Notes under the pieces: model-generated
Told to the model about the DNA's origin: nothing
Databases searched by the model: none
The model's input: the letters and a program-made list of their open reading frames with translations, nothing else
Translations under genes and position numbers: made by a program
Shown here: positions 23,963-36,448 of the stretch, one piece after another
How positions within the stretch are numbered: position 1 is the stretch's first letter
Layout: every line of letters begins with the position of its first letter
NCBI RefSeq assembly: GCF_000004195.4
Contig: NC_030679.2
Location: 146,074,243 to 146,138,242, forward strand
Length of the DNA: 64,000 bases
Source of the DNA: Xenopus tropicalis
Lineage: Eukaryota; Chordata; Amphibia; Anura; Pipidae
Direction: 5' to 3'

Positions 23963-25000
23963 TATGCATTATTATTAGAAAAATAACAAGGGAGTAGGGT
24001 GGACACCTATTCTGTTTTGACCCGGTTTTCAAAAGGGCTGTCAGGGTCAAAAATGCCTCCAAATTCGGAAAACCAGGCAGAACTCTACAAAATTGAGTTG
24101 AATGATACAAAAAATTTAACTGAGTGATACAAAATTGACAAAGTGGCCAATCGCAGACCACCACGTCATAGCCCTACCCAGGCAACATCATCAGTCCATC
24201 CACGTAAAATCACTGCCTCACCCAGTGATATCAAGTCCCGGCCCCCTGCCCGGAGATACGTGCACCGAAATAAACTTTAATATCCTGAGTTTAAATGCAA
24301 CATTAACAGAAACGGTTACCATAGAAAGACTTCCCTGAGCATGAAAGAAGATTGAACATTGATAATCTGAACTTTCTCAGACTCCTAGGGGATGTGATAG
24401 AAACCACAGAAACCTAGAAACCAGTATGGAAGAAAAACCTGGGAATGTAAAGAATATTAATAACCTGACAGTAAGGGAGGAAAGCCCAGGACAGATGAAG
24501 GGTTCCCTTTTCATCGGGTATCCAGAATTAGGGAATGGGCAGCCCAGAAGGAAAAGGTAACCATAGAAACATTGAGCCTAGAATGGGAAGAAAACTATGA
24601 ATAAACACAGGGGTCCCCTAAACATCCCCAACATTTAACACAAACTATAGCATCCATAAAGTCATATATCCAAGAACATCTAGGACACAAAAGCAGTATG
24701 CACCACAAATCTCACCTTAACTGACCAGTTAACTAATCAGGAGCCCAGGGCAATCAAGGAGAACAATTTACATTTCTGCAATTCAAAAACAATTTATCAG
24801 GGTTCCAGATACAGCACAGTTCTTATTATTCTCAGTCCATAAGGACTCATTTGCTAATGCAAGAGCAAGGTGGAACCACAGATGGAACTATCCATTTGTG
24901 GTAGATTTTGCATGTTTTACCAATGCCCACCATTATTTGAAGCTTCGTTAATAAACCGTATTGAATTTAAAGACCCGAAGTTGAGTTGGTGTTTAGTTAG
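23963..25000. other. Spacer between receptors C and D, nothing recognised
   Basis: No receptor exon, splice-consistent open frame or transposon border was identified. Short open frames here have no motif. Confidence 0.4.
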
Positions 25001-25002
25001 CA

Positions 25003-25615
25003 TCAGTGATAAGCGAATCTGTCCCGTTTCGATTCGCCGAAAAATTTGCGAATCTTTCAAAAGATTCGCAAAACGGCGGAAAATTCGCCAAACGGCAAAA
25101 ATGTTGCACATCAAAAAAAAATTGTCGCCCGCGGCTATTCTTTTGTCGCGCACTATTTTTTTTGTCGCGCGGCTATGATTTTGTCGCCTGCGGCTATTAT
25201 TGTGTTGCGCGGCTATTATTTCGTCGCGCGCGGCTATTATTTTGTCGCCCACGGCTATTGTTTTGTTGCGCAGCTATTATTTTGTCGCCCGCGGCTATTA
25301 TTTTTTCACCCACGGCTATTGTTTTGTCGCGCAGCTATTATTTCATCACACGCGGCTATTATTTTGTCGCCCGTGGCTATTGTTTTGTCGCACAGCTATT
25401 ATTTCGTTGCCCGTGGCTATTATTTCGTCGTGCACGGCTATTATTTTGTCGCCCGCGGCTATTGTTTTGTCGCGCAGCTATTATTTCGTCACCTGCGGCT
25501 ATTATTTTGTCGCCCGCGGCTATTCTTTTGGACGTGCGGCGAATTTTTCCGCATCAAATTTTTTCATCCGTTTCGCAAAACAATCCGCCAATGGCAAAAC
25601 GCAGAAATTCGCATC
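25003..25615. mobile_element. TAGTGATGAGCGAA-family MITE with TTTTGTCGCCCGCGGCTATT tandem core
   Basis: The left end CAGTGATAAGCGAATCTGTC and the right-side signature CCAATGGCAAAACGCAGAAA identify the family. The extreme right end is missing. Between about 25120 and 25535 is a tandem array of about 20-24 bp units on the pattern TTTTGTCGC(CC/GC)GCGGCTATTA. The long open frames rich in Arg-Leu-Leu-Phe or Ala-Ile-Ile are repeat translations. Confidence 0.75.
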
Positions 25616-25916
25616 AATTAGGGTGAGATTTGTATCAGTTCCATTGTGGTGCTGGAGACAGTATTAGTGGTTATTGGGGGAACTTGGGACTTGAGTGTAG
25701 GGGCATCAACATAATATAAAACAGATTATTCTGACAATTTAAACAGTGGAGACACCAAAATTAAAATTTTTATGCTCAGAATGTTTTTTATTTGGACTCC
25801 ACGTGGATTTTTTTGGTAAACTGAAAGTATTTTGAAGTCAGTATTGCATGCGTGACAAAAGACAAAGAGACATCCAAAGAGTTACTATATTCTTCTGCAT
25901 GAAGAAACGTTTAAAC

Positions 25917-26680
25917 CAGTGTTTTTCAACCTTTTTTGGGCAAAGGCACACTTGTTTCATGAAAAAAATCACGAGGCACACCACCATTAGAAAATGTTAA
26001 AAAATTTAACTCTGTGCCCAGCAGCAGTGCCCCCCTAGTACATTGGTGCCCAGCAGCAGTGCCCCCCTAGTACATTGGTGCCAAGAGCAGTGCCCCCCTA
26101 GTACATAGGTGCCCAGCAGCAGTGCCCCCTAGTACATTGGTGCCCAGCAGCAGTGCCCCCCTAGTACATTGGTGCCCAGCAGCAGTGCCCCCTAGTACAT
26201 TGGTGCCCAGCAGCAGTGCCCCCCTAGTACATTGGTGCCCAGCAGCAGTGCCCCCTAGTACATTGGTGCCCAGCAGCAGTGCCCCCCTAGTACATTGGTG
26301 CCAAGAGCAGTGCCCCCCTAGTACATTGGTGCCCCGCAGCAGTGCCCCCATAAGTCAGTGTGCCCCGTGGCCCCCCCTAATACATTGGTGCCCAGCAGCA
26401 TTTTACTTCTGCTCTTCGGCGGCTTCAGCAGCATCTTCCCCTCACGCGCGCCGCCTCTGCACTTCTGCCTACACGCGACCGCACACAGGCCCTTTTATAA
26501 CGTTGCGGCCCGTGCGTACTGACGTCACCCGTACACACGGGGCGCAACCAATGACAGGGCCCGGATTTTATTAAAGTACTTTGAAACTTTGAAAGTAAAA
26601 ATTGCGGCCCTGCCTACGGCACACCAGGCAACATCTCGCGGCACACTAGTGTGCCGCGGAACAGAGGTTGAAAAACGCTG
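25917..26680. mobile_element. Minisatellite-bearing hAT-like element, copy 2
   Basis: It has the same ends as copy 1 and a perfect 8-bp, palindromic target duplication GTTTAAAC (25909-25916 and 26681-26688). The GTGCCCAGCAGCAGTGCCCC array has more units than copy 1, and the GC-rich right half is almost unchanged, so both insertions are recent. Confidence 0.85.
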
Positions 26681-26722
26681 GTTTAAACCTTAATAGCAGT
26701 TTTTAGTTTTGTTCCTAATGAT

Positions 26723-27036
26723 TAGTGATGAGCGAATCTGTCCCGTTTCACTTTGCCAGAAAATTTGCGAATCTTTCTAAAGATTCCCACGAGACGCCCA
26801 CGACTATTCTTGCGACAATTTTTGGATGCGCGACTATTCTTGCAACAATTTTTGGACGCGCAACGATTTTGTTCATCGGAACAATGAAAAAATTGTTGTG
26901 AGTGCATTTTTTTCTGTCACACGCCGAATTTTTACACGACGAAATTTTCTGCCCATTTCACAAAAAAATCTGCCAATGCCGAAACACGGAAATTCGCCGC
27001 GAATCCATGCCCGGCAAAACATTTTGGCCATCACTA
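26723..27036. mobile_element. hAT-like MITE (TAGTGATGAGCGAA family)
   Basis: TAGTGATGAGCGAATC at the left, TTTTGGCCATCACTA at the right, and perfect target duplication CTAATGAT at 26715-26722 and 27037-27044. Confidence 0.85.
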
Positions 27037-27044
27037 CTAATGAT

Positions 27045-27235
27045 GACATGGACATGGATTCACAGCAAATTTCCATGTTTTGGCATTGGTGGGTTTTTTT
27101 GCGAAATGGCGGAAAATTTTGCAGTGTAAAAATTCAGCGTGTGACAGAAAAAAATGCACTCACAACAATTTTTTCAACGCGTGACATTTTCATCGTTTCG
27201 ATAATTTTTTGGGACAGATTAGCTTATCACTATTT
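27045..27235 (-). mobile_element. Partial MITE of the same family, opposite orientation
   Basis: ATGGATTCACAGCAAATTTC at the left and GGGACAGATTAGCTTATCAC at the right are the family's inner signatures in reverse order. It abuts the preceding copy. Its own target duplication is not visible. Confidence 0.6.
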
Positions 27236-27746
27236 GTTCCATAAATGAAAAAAAAAACTTAAAAACCCATTTAATGCTTTAAAACTTTTTTGGGGAGGAG
27301 GGTAAAAATAAAGGACACCATGCTGAGACTAAGAATAATGATGCCCTGCAGAATGGGGCAGATGCATTTTTTTGGGGGGCAACAACGGGAAAAAACCCAG
27401 TGGCCCCAGCAGCCCAGATCCGATCCCCCCAGGGTGCTCCCATGATGCACCGTCTCACTCTCCCAGCGTGCCGCAGATAAGTTTCTTTTAGGAGTGTTCG
27501 GGGTATGGGGTCGGAGGGTGTGGGGGGGCCTCTGAGGGGGGGTGAAGGCGGCGGTGGCCACTGGGGGGTGCAGGGGCCCCTGAGGCAGAATCCCCATTTG
27601 CCATGCATCCCCCAGTCCGACCCTGTTGGTGATAAGATGGGGTAGTTAGGTTGCACATCTTGTACTGGGGTACAGGGTGGATCACAGAGCAAATACATAG
27701 TTGGGATTGGATGTATTGTAAGGGGGTAGAACAAAAAGCTGCCTAT
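27236..27746. other. Spacer, G- and C-rich patch, no gene seen
   Basis: A purine/pyrimidine-biased patch with long G runs (27374-27620) gives proline-rich minus-strand frames but shows no domain or splice context. Confidence 0.35.
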
Positions 27747-27990
27747 TAGAGATGAGCAAATCAGTCCCGTTTTGCCATAAAATTTGCGCAATTTTTTTTT
27801 GTCGCCCGTGTCTTTTTTGTCTCCCACGTCTATTTTGTCGCCCACTTCTATTTTTTTTGTCACCCGCGTCTATTTTTTGGTGCCCATGCTTTTTTTGATG
27901 CGACCGCGTCCGATTTGACGTGACCGCGCCCTTTTTTGATGCGACTGTGCCCAATTTGACGTGCAACAAAAAAAAATTTGCTCATCACTA
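27747..27990. mobile_element. hAT-like MITE (TAGTGATGAGCGAA family)
   Basis: TAGAGATGAGCAAATC at the left, ATTTGCTCATCACTA at the right, perfect target duplication CTGCCTAT at 27739-27746 and 27991-27998. The core is a run of TTTTGTCGCCC(G/A)CGTCTATT-like units. Confidence 0.85.
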
Positions 27991-28291
27991 CTGCCTATGG
28001 AGAGGGCAAATAATAGCTGGTGCTACAGGTAAATGCGGAGGATACTAGGAGGATACTAAGAGGACGCAAAGTGTTGCTGCTAAGGAAGGGTGCATTTACT
28101 GTATACAACTTGGTGGAAAGAGGTCTCTTTTGTTGGGTTGAGCTTGGAGAAAAATTGGTTCACTGCTATGGGGCAGCAAGACTGACATACATCAGTTTTT
28201 TTTTACAACTCAGTCTCAAAATAATTTGTCTCCTTTATAGCAACCTCCCTTTCCTAGTTATAAGAATTGGATATCCACCATGGCTTTCTGA

Positions 28292-28370
28292 TCCCTGAGG
28301 TGATTACACAATTACACACAATTAGTGTCTGGATTCCCCCAGGCCTGCCTACCTGGATTCTGTATAAATA
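28292..28370 (+). promoter_or_regulatory. Core promoter of receptor D
   Basis: An upstream TCCCTGAGG (28292-28300), AATTA/CAATTAG homeodomain-like sites (about 28308-28324), the shared box TTCCCCCAGGCCT (28334-28346) and a consensus TATA box TATAAATA (28363-28370) lie 94 bases before the ATG. Confidence 0.65.
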
Positions 28371-28456
28371 CAGTTCTGGAATTCCAGTTCAGTGTAGGTA
28401 ACGCAGGAGAGACAGAGCGGGGGTATAACAATGCCTGGGAGACCCCCAGTTCTGTG

Positions 28457-31400
28457 ATGGAGATGCCTCTAAACTGGGTGCAGCAAGTCCACAAGATCTG
28501 CTACTTTCTCCTCTCCACCTCGTGGGTGCTCTGCACCTTGGCTATCGAGGTCTGTGCCTTCTCTGGCTCAAAAGCTGCCTGTAACCTGCCCAGCTACAAT
28601 GTCCATGGCTACCTGAGCCGTCCCGGAGATGTTATCATAGGGGGGACCTTTCCCATTCACGTGGACCGACTCCATTATAACCTTGACTTCACTAGGAAAC
28701 CCCAAGAACTTCAATGTGAGACGTAAGTAAGACTGCCCAGAAACCAATCAACAAGAGGCATGGTGGCCACCCCAAAGATGGAAAAATAGACCCAAATGAA
28801 GTTTGCACACTGACTGGCCATGGAGGAATCCATCGAAAGCAGTGATACCCAACCAGTGGCTCAGGGGCAACATGTTGCTCCCCAACCCCTTGGATGTTGC
28901 TCTCAGTGCCCCCAAACCAGTGAGTTATTTTTGAATTCCTGACTTGGGGGCAAGTTTTGGTTGAATAAAAACAAGATTTCCTACCAAATAAAGCCCGTGT
29001 AAGCTGATAGGGTGCATAGAGGCCCCTAATAGCCAATCACAGCCCTTATTTGGCTCCTCCATGAACTTTTATGGTGCTTTTGTTGCTCCCCAAGTCTTTT
29101 TACTATTGACTGTGGCTCACGAGTAAGAAAGGTTGGGGACCCCTGGTCTAAAGGCAGTCTGTGCCACCATGCATTATGCTATCTAAACTACAAGAGCTGC
29201 CAGTTAGGGTGAAGACACACAGAGCTACTAGTAGCAGCTACTTGTCATGGCAACTAAAATAGACAATGCTGATCATTTACTGATAATTGTCTCTACATGT
29301 GTTTAGCAGTATTGTCTATGGCAGGGGATTTTCTAGGGTACAATGTGCTTGAACTTGTCTGAACTGGCAGATAGACGTTGGCCATTGTTTTGATTATGTA
29401 ACCCTTTACAGCCCAGGCAGCACTGGGGGCACCAGGTGGCTCTTACATGTTTACAAGGAGTTAATAAAAAAGCAGGCTCGTTAATTCCCTGGGTGCAAAT
29501 GAGCAGCTTCTCTGAGGAGTTAAAGAATAAGCAAAGCATCAATAATACACTTAATAGCAGAGCTACATACCCCACACTTCATTTACAGTGACTCCTAATT
29601 CTTCCAGTGTTTAGAAATGTTAAATAACCCTGTTACTAAGGTGATAATTGCCCAGAATTTCAGGGATGTTATTTGAGGTTCTCATTTAGTGTAAAGAGGA
29701 ATTAAGCTTTAAAATAATAGTTATCCCCTAAATAAAAGGTTGATAGTCAATATAATCCCTTATCTGGAAATTTGTATCAAAAGAGCTTTGAATTATGGGA
29801 AGGCCATCTCCATATAGTCTACTTTAATTGTGATTACCATGTACTTGATCCCAACTAAAGTTGGCCATACACAGGCAGATTTAAGCTGCCCATTTGAGTC
29901 TTTTTTGATCAATCTAGCAGCTTATCTGCCCATATATGGGGTTCCCCAATGGGCCTCCCCCATGGATATCTGGACAAAAACTGACCAAATGTGATTTTTC
30001 TGTTGGATCGGGAATCGCATCTGCTTGTTGATGTGGTCCTTGGTGCAATGACCCCTATACCTGCCACTTTAATTCAATCCTTTGGCCCTAGGGCCAAACA
30101 ATCGAATTAGCCCAATATCACCCACTTTAGATGGGCATATTGGGAGAAGATACACTTGTTTGGCCACCTCGCCAAATGAGCAGATGTTACTGTGTATGGC
30201 TACCTTAAGCTGCCTAAATCAGCTCATTGATGTGGTCCTTGGTGCGATGATCCCTATACCCACCACTTTAATTCAACCATTTGGCCATAGGGTCAAACAA
30301 TAGAATTAGCCCAATATCACCTACTTTAGATGGGCATATTGGGAGAAGATACACTTCTTTGGCCACCTCGCCAAATCAGCAGATCTTACTGTGTATGGCT
30401 ACCTTAAGCTGGCTAAGTCAATATTGAAGGCAAACCAGTCCTCTTGGGTTTATTTAATTTTTAAATCATTTATAGAAGGTTTAAGGTATGGAGATCCAAA
30501 TAACAGAAAGATCCCTTATCTGAAAAAACCTGAGCATACAGGATATTAGGTCCCATGCCTGTACTAGCTACTATTAGCCTTGCAGCCATTACAATGTGTG
30601 TATGTATAACTTTAGTTATAAAGCACCACAAGGGTACACAGCACTGTACAATCTCACAGAATACAAAATTACACACAGGGAGGACAAGTCATATAATAAA
30701 TAAATACAATAAATATATATTTACAGTATATATATGTAAGTGGCATGTGGTATGAGACACAGTAGGAAGGAGGTCCCTGCCCCGTAGAGCTTACAATCTA
30801 AGTGGTTGGGTAACATACAGGCACAAACTGGAAGGTAAGAGTGCACCAGGTATGGGCATTTGCCCTTAAGCGCAGGACTGGGCAAAATAATGTCTTAGTG
30901 CTCCAGAAGGTAACAGCTGAGTTTTTTCTTAAAGAGAGTGGGTGAGTTTTCCCTACGGAGGGATTCAGGGATAGAGTTCCAGAGGGAAGGAGCAGCGAGA
31001 TAGAAAGGTTTAAGACGAGAGAGCGCAGTGGGTGTGGAACATAGTTCTATTGTCTATACAAACCCTAATACATTGTGGGACAGAAGTTAGATATAATTTG
31101 TGCGGCCTTGTTTGGACTAGGTTAGTTTAGAATATTTATTGATGTTCTATCTATTGATCTATCTACTGATCTATCTATCTATCTATCTACTGATCTATCT
31201 ATCTATCTATCTATCTATCTATTGATCTATTGGTTGTTAGGCTACACCAGGGATCCCCAACCCGAAAGCCACAGTTTTGGAGAGCAACACAAGCATGAAA
31301 AAAGCCTCTGGAGGTGCCAATGAGAGCTATAATTGGCTATTTGGTAGCCCCTATGTTGACTGGAAGCCTACAGGAGGCTCTGTTTGGCAATTACACCTGG

Positions 31401-34400
31401 TTTTATGCAACCAAAACTTGCCTCCTAACCAGAAATTAAAAAATAAGAACCTGCTTTGTGGCGACTGGGAGCAACACCCAAAGGGTTGGGGAGCAACATG
31501 TTGCCCCGGAGCCACTGGTTGGGGATCACTGGGCTACATTGTCACCATTGTTGGGTTGCAAGTGTTGTACTAAGACTGCTCTCCAATTTGAGCATGTAGT
31601 TGTGCTTTTTGTTATTAGGGGATAGTTGGTTGAGCATTTTGATAGTTAAGCTGAGAGTTTTAAAGGTTAATGGAGTTTATTGGCATAGGGATTCTAAACT
31701 TGATGTTCACAACACTTTGCTTGTCTGCTTCCATCTGGGGTCCCCAATCTTTTTAACCTGAGAGCAACATTTAAATATAAAAAAAAGTTGGGCAGCAACG
31801 CAAGCATCAAAAAAGCTCATGGGGCTGTAATTGGTTATTTTGTAGCCCCTATGTGGATTGGCAGCCTACAGTAGGTTCTGTTTGGTAGTACCTGGGGTCT
31901 TTATGCCTCCTAAACTTGCCTCCAAGATAGAAATTCAAGAATGAAAACCTGTTTTGAGGCCACTGGGAGCAACATCCAAAGGGTTGGGGAGCAACATGTT
32001 GCCCCTGAGCCACTGGTTGGGGATCACTGGCTTACATAGTGTGACCGATGTAAGGCCCAAACATTTTTTTTTGAAGGGGAAGTTGATATTTGTCCACCAG
32101 TTTGAGTAAGCAAAATGGTTTACTATATTGTGTTAGCAAGCTCAAAATAGTAAGCCTTCTACTGGTCCACCATAAAAAGGGACCTCTTGAGAGCCCAGGT
32201 TTATCCATAGTGATAGCCAAAGGTGCAACATCTCAATAGTGATCTGAGAGGACTCTGTAAGATTCTGAAATTGAATTTTTGGTAGCCAGAGTACTTGATG
32301 TGATGCATATGGATAGAGTAAGTCATCCTCAATCTTCACCCAAAGTGGGGCATGGAGTCCTGTGTGTGTGGAGGCCAGTTGAGCTTTTCTGGTGGCCCAG
32401 TAATACTTTAGCACATTTGGGACTGAGAGACCTCCTTTGGCATATTATTTGTTCTGAGATTCAGGAGTGTTTATTCTGCCAAATGAAGCTGTTGATTTTG
32501 AGTTTATGAGGATCTGGTAGTGGCACTTTTACTGGTAAAGGTCTAAAGAGATGTCTAGGAAGATTTTCATTCATCCAGGTCGTGGTATATCTAGTATAAA
32601 TAAATCTAAAGCAACTGGACTTGTTAAGTCATCATTGAAGACGTTTCACTACTCATCCGAGCAGCTTCTTCAGTTCTACTGACTGGTATGGGAAGCCCTC
32701 AGCATATACACTCTTCCACTAATCCAATCAATACGAAGTGCCATTGTGATTGGATTAGTGGAAGAGTACATATGCTGAGGGCTTCCCATACCAGTCAGTT
32801 TAGTTGTGTAGCTTTTTATTCTCCGTTACTATAATTTTAGCCGTTTTCTTCTTTGCTTTTCTACCAGTTTTGGTATTGAGTTCTACCAGAGCATGCAGGC
32901 CCTGATATTTGCCATAGAAGAGATTAACGCCGACCCCGAACTCCTTCCAAACATCACTCTTGGCTTCCAGATATTTGACTCGTGCATTACATTACGGCGA
33001 GCAGCACAAGGAGCTCTTTGGATCCTGTCAGGAGGCCCAGCAATCACCCCTAATTATAACTGCCACAAAGGGGCACCTCTTGCTGGTATCATTGGAGATT
33101 GTGGCTCTACCCAGTCTATACTTATAGCTGAAATTCTGGGGCTGTACCAGTACCCACAGGTAAGGAAGATACTAAAATACTAATGCACAGCAATGATATA
33201 AAACATTATAAGAGTCATTTATGATGTTCCTGGGCATACGTTTTTAAAAACACAAACAGATTATCTTATATTAAATTTTGAAATTTCCTATGGGGCTAGC
33301 CATGTTCGTCATTTCCCAGGGTGCCACAGCCATATGACCTGTTGGAATGATATCCCCCCCCTCCCCCTGAGCAGAACAATGGGAAAGGAACAAGATAGCA
33401 GCTCCCAGTAGGTATCAGAATAGCACTCAATAGTAAGAAATCCAAGTCCGGCTTGGGACTCCTCCAGTTACACGGGAGTAGGAGAAACAATAGGTTAGCT
33501 GAAAGCAGGTCTAATGGGTAGCGCTGGCTGAAAGCTCAGACTCAGGCACAAGGCACTGAGATGGCGCCTACACACCAATATTACAGCTACAAATACATTT
33601 GTTGGTTCAAGAATAAAATGTTAAATGGCAGAGGGGATTATTTACTTTGTAGGTGTGATTTAGAGATAAAATGATAAAAATCCTTTATTTGTTGTACAAA
33701 ATGTTTAATTTTTCACATGTATCTATTCCTACCATCTGATAAATTACTTTCTTGTCTTCTAGATCAGCTATTTGTCAAGCCACCCTATTCTCAGCGATCA
33801 GAATCTGTTTCCTTCATTTTTCCGTACAATCCCCAGCGATGACTTTCAGATGAGAGGATTAGCCCAACTGATCTCTTATTTTGGTTGGTCTTGGCTGGGG
33901 ATCCTGGCCAATGATGATGACTATGGTCAATATGGAACTCAAATGGCAAAGCAGGAGATAATGAACGTTGGAGCTTGTGTGGCCTTTGCTGAAAAAATCA
34001 TAATCGGTCAACCCAATAGGAATGCTCCTCACATTGTCCAAGTCATCAAAGAGTCAACAGCAAAAGTTGTGGTTGTCATAACCACCGATCCTGACTTCAT
34101 GATTATTATTCAAGAGCTTCTAAGACAAAATGTCACTGGAAACATTTGGGTAGCCAGCGAAGGTTGGTCAACTTCTGTCCTACTTTCTGAGGAACTATTC
34201 CGAGACATGTTACTGGGAACCATCGGCTTTGCTATTCATGGTAGGAAAATGCCAGAGTTCACTAAGTACCTTAACAGTCTTCATCCATCTAAAGATCCTC
34301 AGGATTCATTTATAAGACAGTTTTGGGAGAAAAACTTCTCTTGCAAGTGGCTCAATCAGAGCAATCTGTTTGAAACAGTTGGAAACACAACCCTACGTCC

Positions 34401-36437
34401 ATGTACAGGGAATGAAAAGCTGGAGACCTTGATGACAGAGCACAGAATCTCTCTCAATATATACACTGCTGCCTACACGTTTGCTTGGGCCCTACAAAGT
34501 TTGCTTGAGTGTACTCCTGGAAATGGACCTTTCTATCAAGGCACCTGTGCTAACATCACATCTTTTCGCCCTTGGCATGTAAGAGACTATTGTGCCCAAT
34601 AAGATCAATTGTGTTCCTGTTTGTTTTGACATTTGTTTACTTTTTATGTCTTTGCATTTTACAGCTGCTCCACTATATACAAAATGTGAAGTTTCAAGCC
34701 AGAGATGGCAGCCAAGTCTCTTTTGATGCAAAAGGGAATCCCCCAGTCATCTACGATATTGTGAACTGGCACATGAGTACTAAGGGCACACAAAAACAGA
34801 TTTTAGTTGGACACTATCAATTTAATGCCCCCAATGAGAGAAATCTGACTGTTGACACAACCAGTATTATATGGCCCAATAACAACAAACAGGTAGGGAT
34901 TAAACTTTATCTTGTTCTGGCATGTTGGGCAGTTTTACATGGGTGCTGCTGTATTTATGGCACATCAGTCTAAATATTCATTTATACCATAAGAGTCAAA
35001 GGACTTGTAAAGTCTATTTCCCTAGGGCAGGGGTCCCCAACATTTCTTACTCGTGAGCCACAGTCAAATGTAAAAAACCATAAAAGTTCATGGAGGAGCC
35101 AAATAAGGGCTGTGATTGGCTATTAGGGGCCTCTATGCACCCTATCAGCTTACAGGGGCTTTATTTGGTAGGAAATCTTGTTTTTATTCAACTAAAACTT
35201 GCCACCAATCAGAACATAATGGAAAGTGAAATGAAATGGAACATAAGGAAATGGTTATTTACAGAAAGAGGGATTGTCCCATGGAATTTATGTGAGCTTT
35301 ATGTATTTTTTAATTTTTAAAGGTACCTATTTCCAAGTGCACCCCAAGTTGTTCCTCAGGATTTAGGAAAATGACAGTACCAGGAAAGCCCCCTTGCTGC
35401 TATGAGTGTGCCCGGTGTCCCCAGGGGCAGATTTCTAATGAAACAGGTAGTTTAAACATATATTTAATGCTCTTAGATAATAAACTGTATTTATAAAATA
35501 ATAATGATAAATGCTTTGTTGTTCAGATGCTGTGGAATGTCACCCATGTTCCTGGGACACGTGGCCCAATCTACAGCAGGACAGATGCCTGCCAAGGCCT
35601 ACAGAGTTCCTTTCCTATGGAGATCCTTTGGGTTACAGCTTAGCAGTCATTTCAATCTTCTCTAGTTGGGTTCCAGTTATTATTTTGGGAGTATTTATAT
35701 GTTACAAAAAAACACCAGTAGTCCGAGCCAACAACTACTCCCTTAGCTGCCTTCTCCTGCTTTCCCTGTTCCTCTGTTTCCTTTGCTCTTTAGGGTTCAT
35801 TGGTTACCCACAGCCTGAAAAGTGCCTTCTGCGCCAGGTGGCATTTGGGATGGTTTTTGCCCTCTGCATCTCCTGTGTTCTGGCCAAAACCATCACTGTT
35901 GTCATTGCCTTTAATGCAACAAAGCCGGGCACCATATTACGAAAATGGACGGGATTAAAGGTGTCCTACAGTGTCATTGTGCTTTCTGCCTTTATCCAGT
36001 TATGTGTGTGCTTGTTGTGGTTGATCTTCTCACCTCCATTCTCTGAACTTAACAGTGAAGACCAACCTGGAATCATCATAATTAACTGCAATGAAGGATC
36101 ACCTGCTGCTTTCTGGTGCATGCTGGGATACCTTGGACTGTTGGCTACCATCAGTTTCATTGTTGCCTTCCTGGCCAGGAGACTCCCTGACAGTTTCAAC
36201 GAAGCCACATTTATCACATTCAGTATGTTGGCTTTCCTCAGTGTGTGGGTGTCCTTTATCCCAGCCTATCTCAGTGCCCGGGGCATGTATACTGTGGCAA
36301 TGGAGGTCTTTGCCATCCTGTCTTCCACCTGGGCTGTGGTGGTCTGTATCTTTGTGCCAAAATGTTTTGTAGTATTATTCAGACCTACTATGAACTCCAA
36401 AGAGCTTCTCAGAAGGAAAGACATAGGTCAACATTAA
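28457..36437 (+). CDS. Complete V2R-type family C GPCR (receptor D, 878 aa)
   Basis: Exons: 28457-28722, 32868-33159, 33763-34578, 34665-34892, 35323-35446, 35527-36437; joined frame 879 codons including the stop. The ATG at 28457 is chosen because upstream in-frame codons overlap the TATA box. Signal peptide about residues 1-37, Venus-flytrap to 534, nine-cysteine linker to about 597, seven helices about 610-860. Exon 2 ends with TTTTGG instead of the usual TTTGC start and still splices in phase. The binding motif reads GDCGSTQS: an extra cysteine replaces the serine found in sisters. Exon 3 is two codons shorter than in B, C and E. Intron 1 (4.1 kb) is the largest first intron and full of transposons. 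AATAAA follows the stop by five bases (36443-36448). Confidence 0.9.
28840..29145. mobile_element. hAT-like element (CAGTGATCCCCAACC family)
   Basis: The left end CAGTGATACCCAACC and right end GGTTGGGGACCCCTG are inverted repeats. The flanks ATCGAAAG and GTCTAAAG are only a weak 8-bp match. Body motifs are shared with the copies at 49190 and 54595. Confidence 0.7.
29857..30410. mobile_element. Tandem or composite MITE with GGCCATACAC termini
   Basis: AAAGTTGGCCATACACAGGC at the left and GTGTATGGCTACCTTAAGC at the right (30190-30210), repeated with a second right half ending near 30410. The family also occurs at 37432-37808 and 44291-44622. Confidence 0.6.
30618..31060 (-). mobile_element. 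SINE-like retroposon, reverse orientation
   Basis: It contains CCCCGTAGAGCTTACAATCT (30780-30799), the complement of the core seen at 3270-3289, and a TTATAAAGCACCACAAGGGT end at the left. The limits are approximate. Confidence 0.45.
31146..31230. repeat. CTAT/GATC microsatellite
   Basis: A run of (CTAT)n interrupted by CTGAT and TTGAT units. Confidence 0.9.
31248..31531. mobile_element. hAT-like element (CAGTGATCCCCAACC family)
   Basis: The ends are CAGGGATCCCCAACC and GGTTGGGGATCACTG. The 8-bp target duplication is GGCTACAC (31240-31247) / GGCTACAT (31532-31539). Confidence 0.8.
31735..32029. mobile_element. hAT-like element (CAGTGATCCCCAACC family)
   Basis: The ends are CTGGGGTCCCCAATC and GGTTGGGGATCACTG. 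The 8-bp target duplication is GCTTCCAT (31727-31734) / GCTTACAT (32030-32037). Confidence 0.8.
32560..32812. repeat. CAACTGGACTTG fold-back repeat before exon 2 of receptor D
   Basis: AGTATAAATAAATCTAAAGC, then GTTTCACTACTCATCCGAGC and a palindromic part around CTCAGCATATACACTCTTCC and its complement. Same family as at 38733-39018. Confidence 0.65.
33160..33762 (+). other. Enlarged intron 2 of receptor D
   Basis: This intron is 603 bases; the corresponding introns of B, C, F and G are 76-119 bases. No open frame or recognised transposon border was seen, only a C-run/G-run patch near 33354-33368. Confidence 0.5.
35026..35220. mobile_element. Truncated hAT-like element (CAGTGATCCCCAACC family) in intron 4 of receptor D
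   Basis: CAGGGGTCCCCAACATTTCT begins a copy whose left half matches the element at 54595. The right half is missing. Confidence 0.65.
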
Positions 36438-36448
36438 AATACAATAAA

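Noticed and set aside
25006..25667. Three overlapping 155-206 residue frames
   Set aside because: Same cause: a tandem array within a MITE of the same family keeps all three frames open.
28325..28456. In-frame extension of receptor D upstream of 28457
   Set aside because: It overlaps the shared promoter box and the TATA box, so it is not expected in the mRNA.
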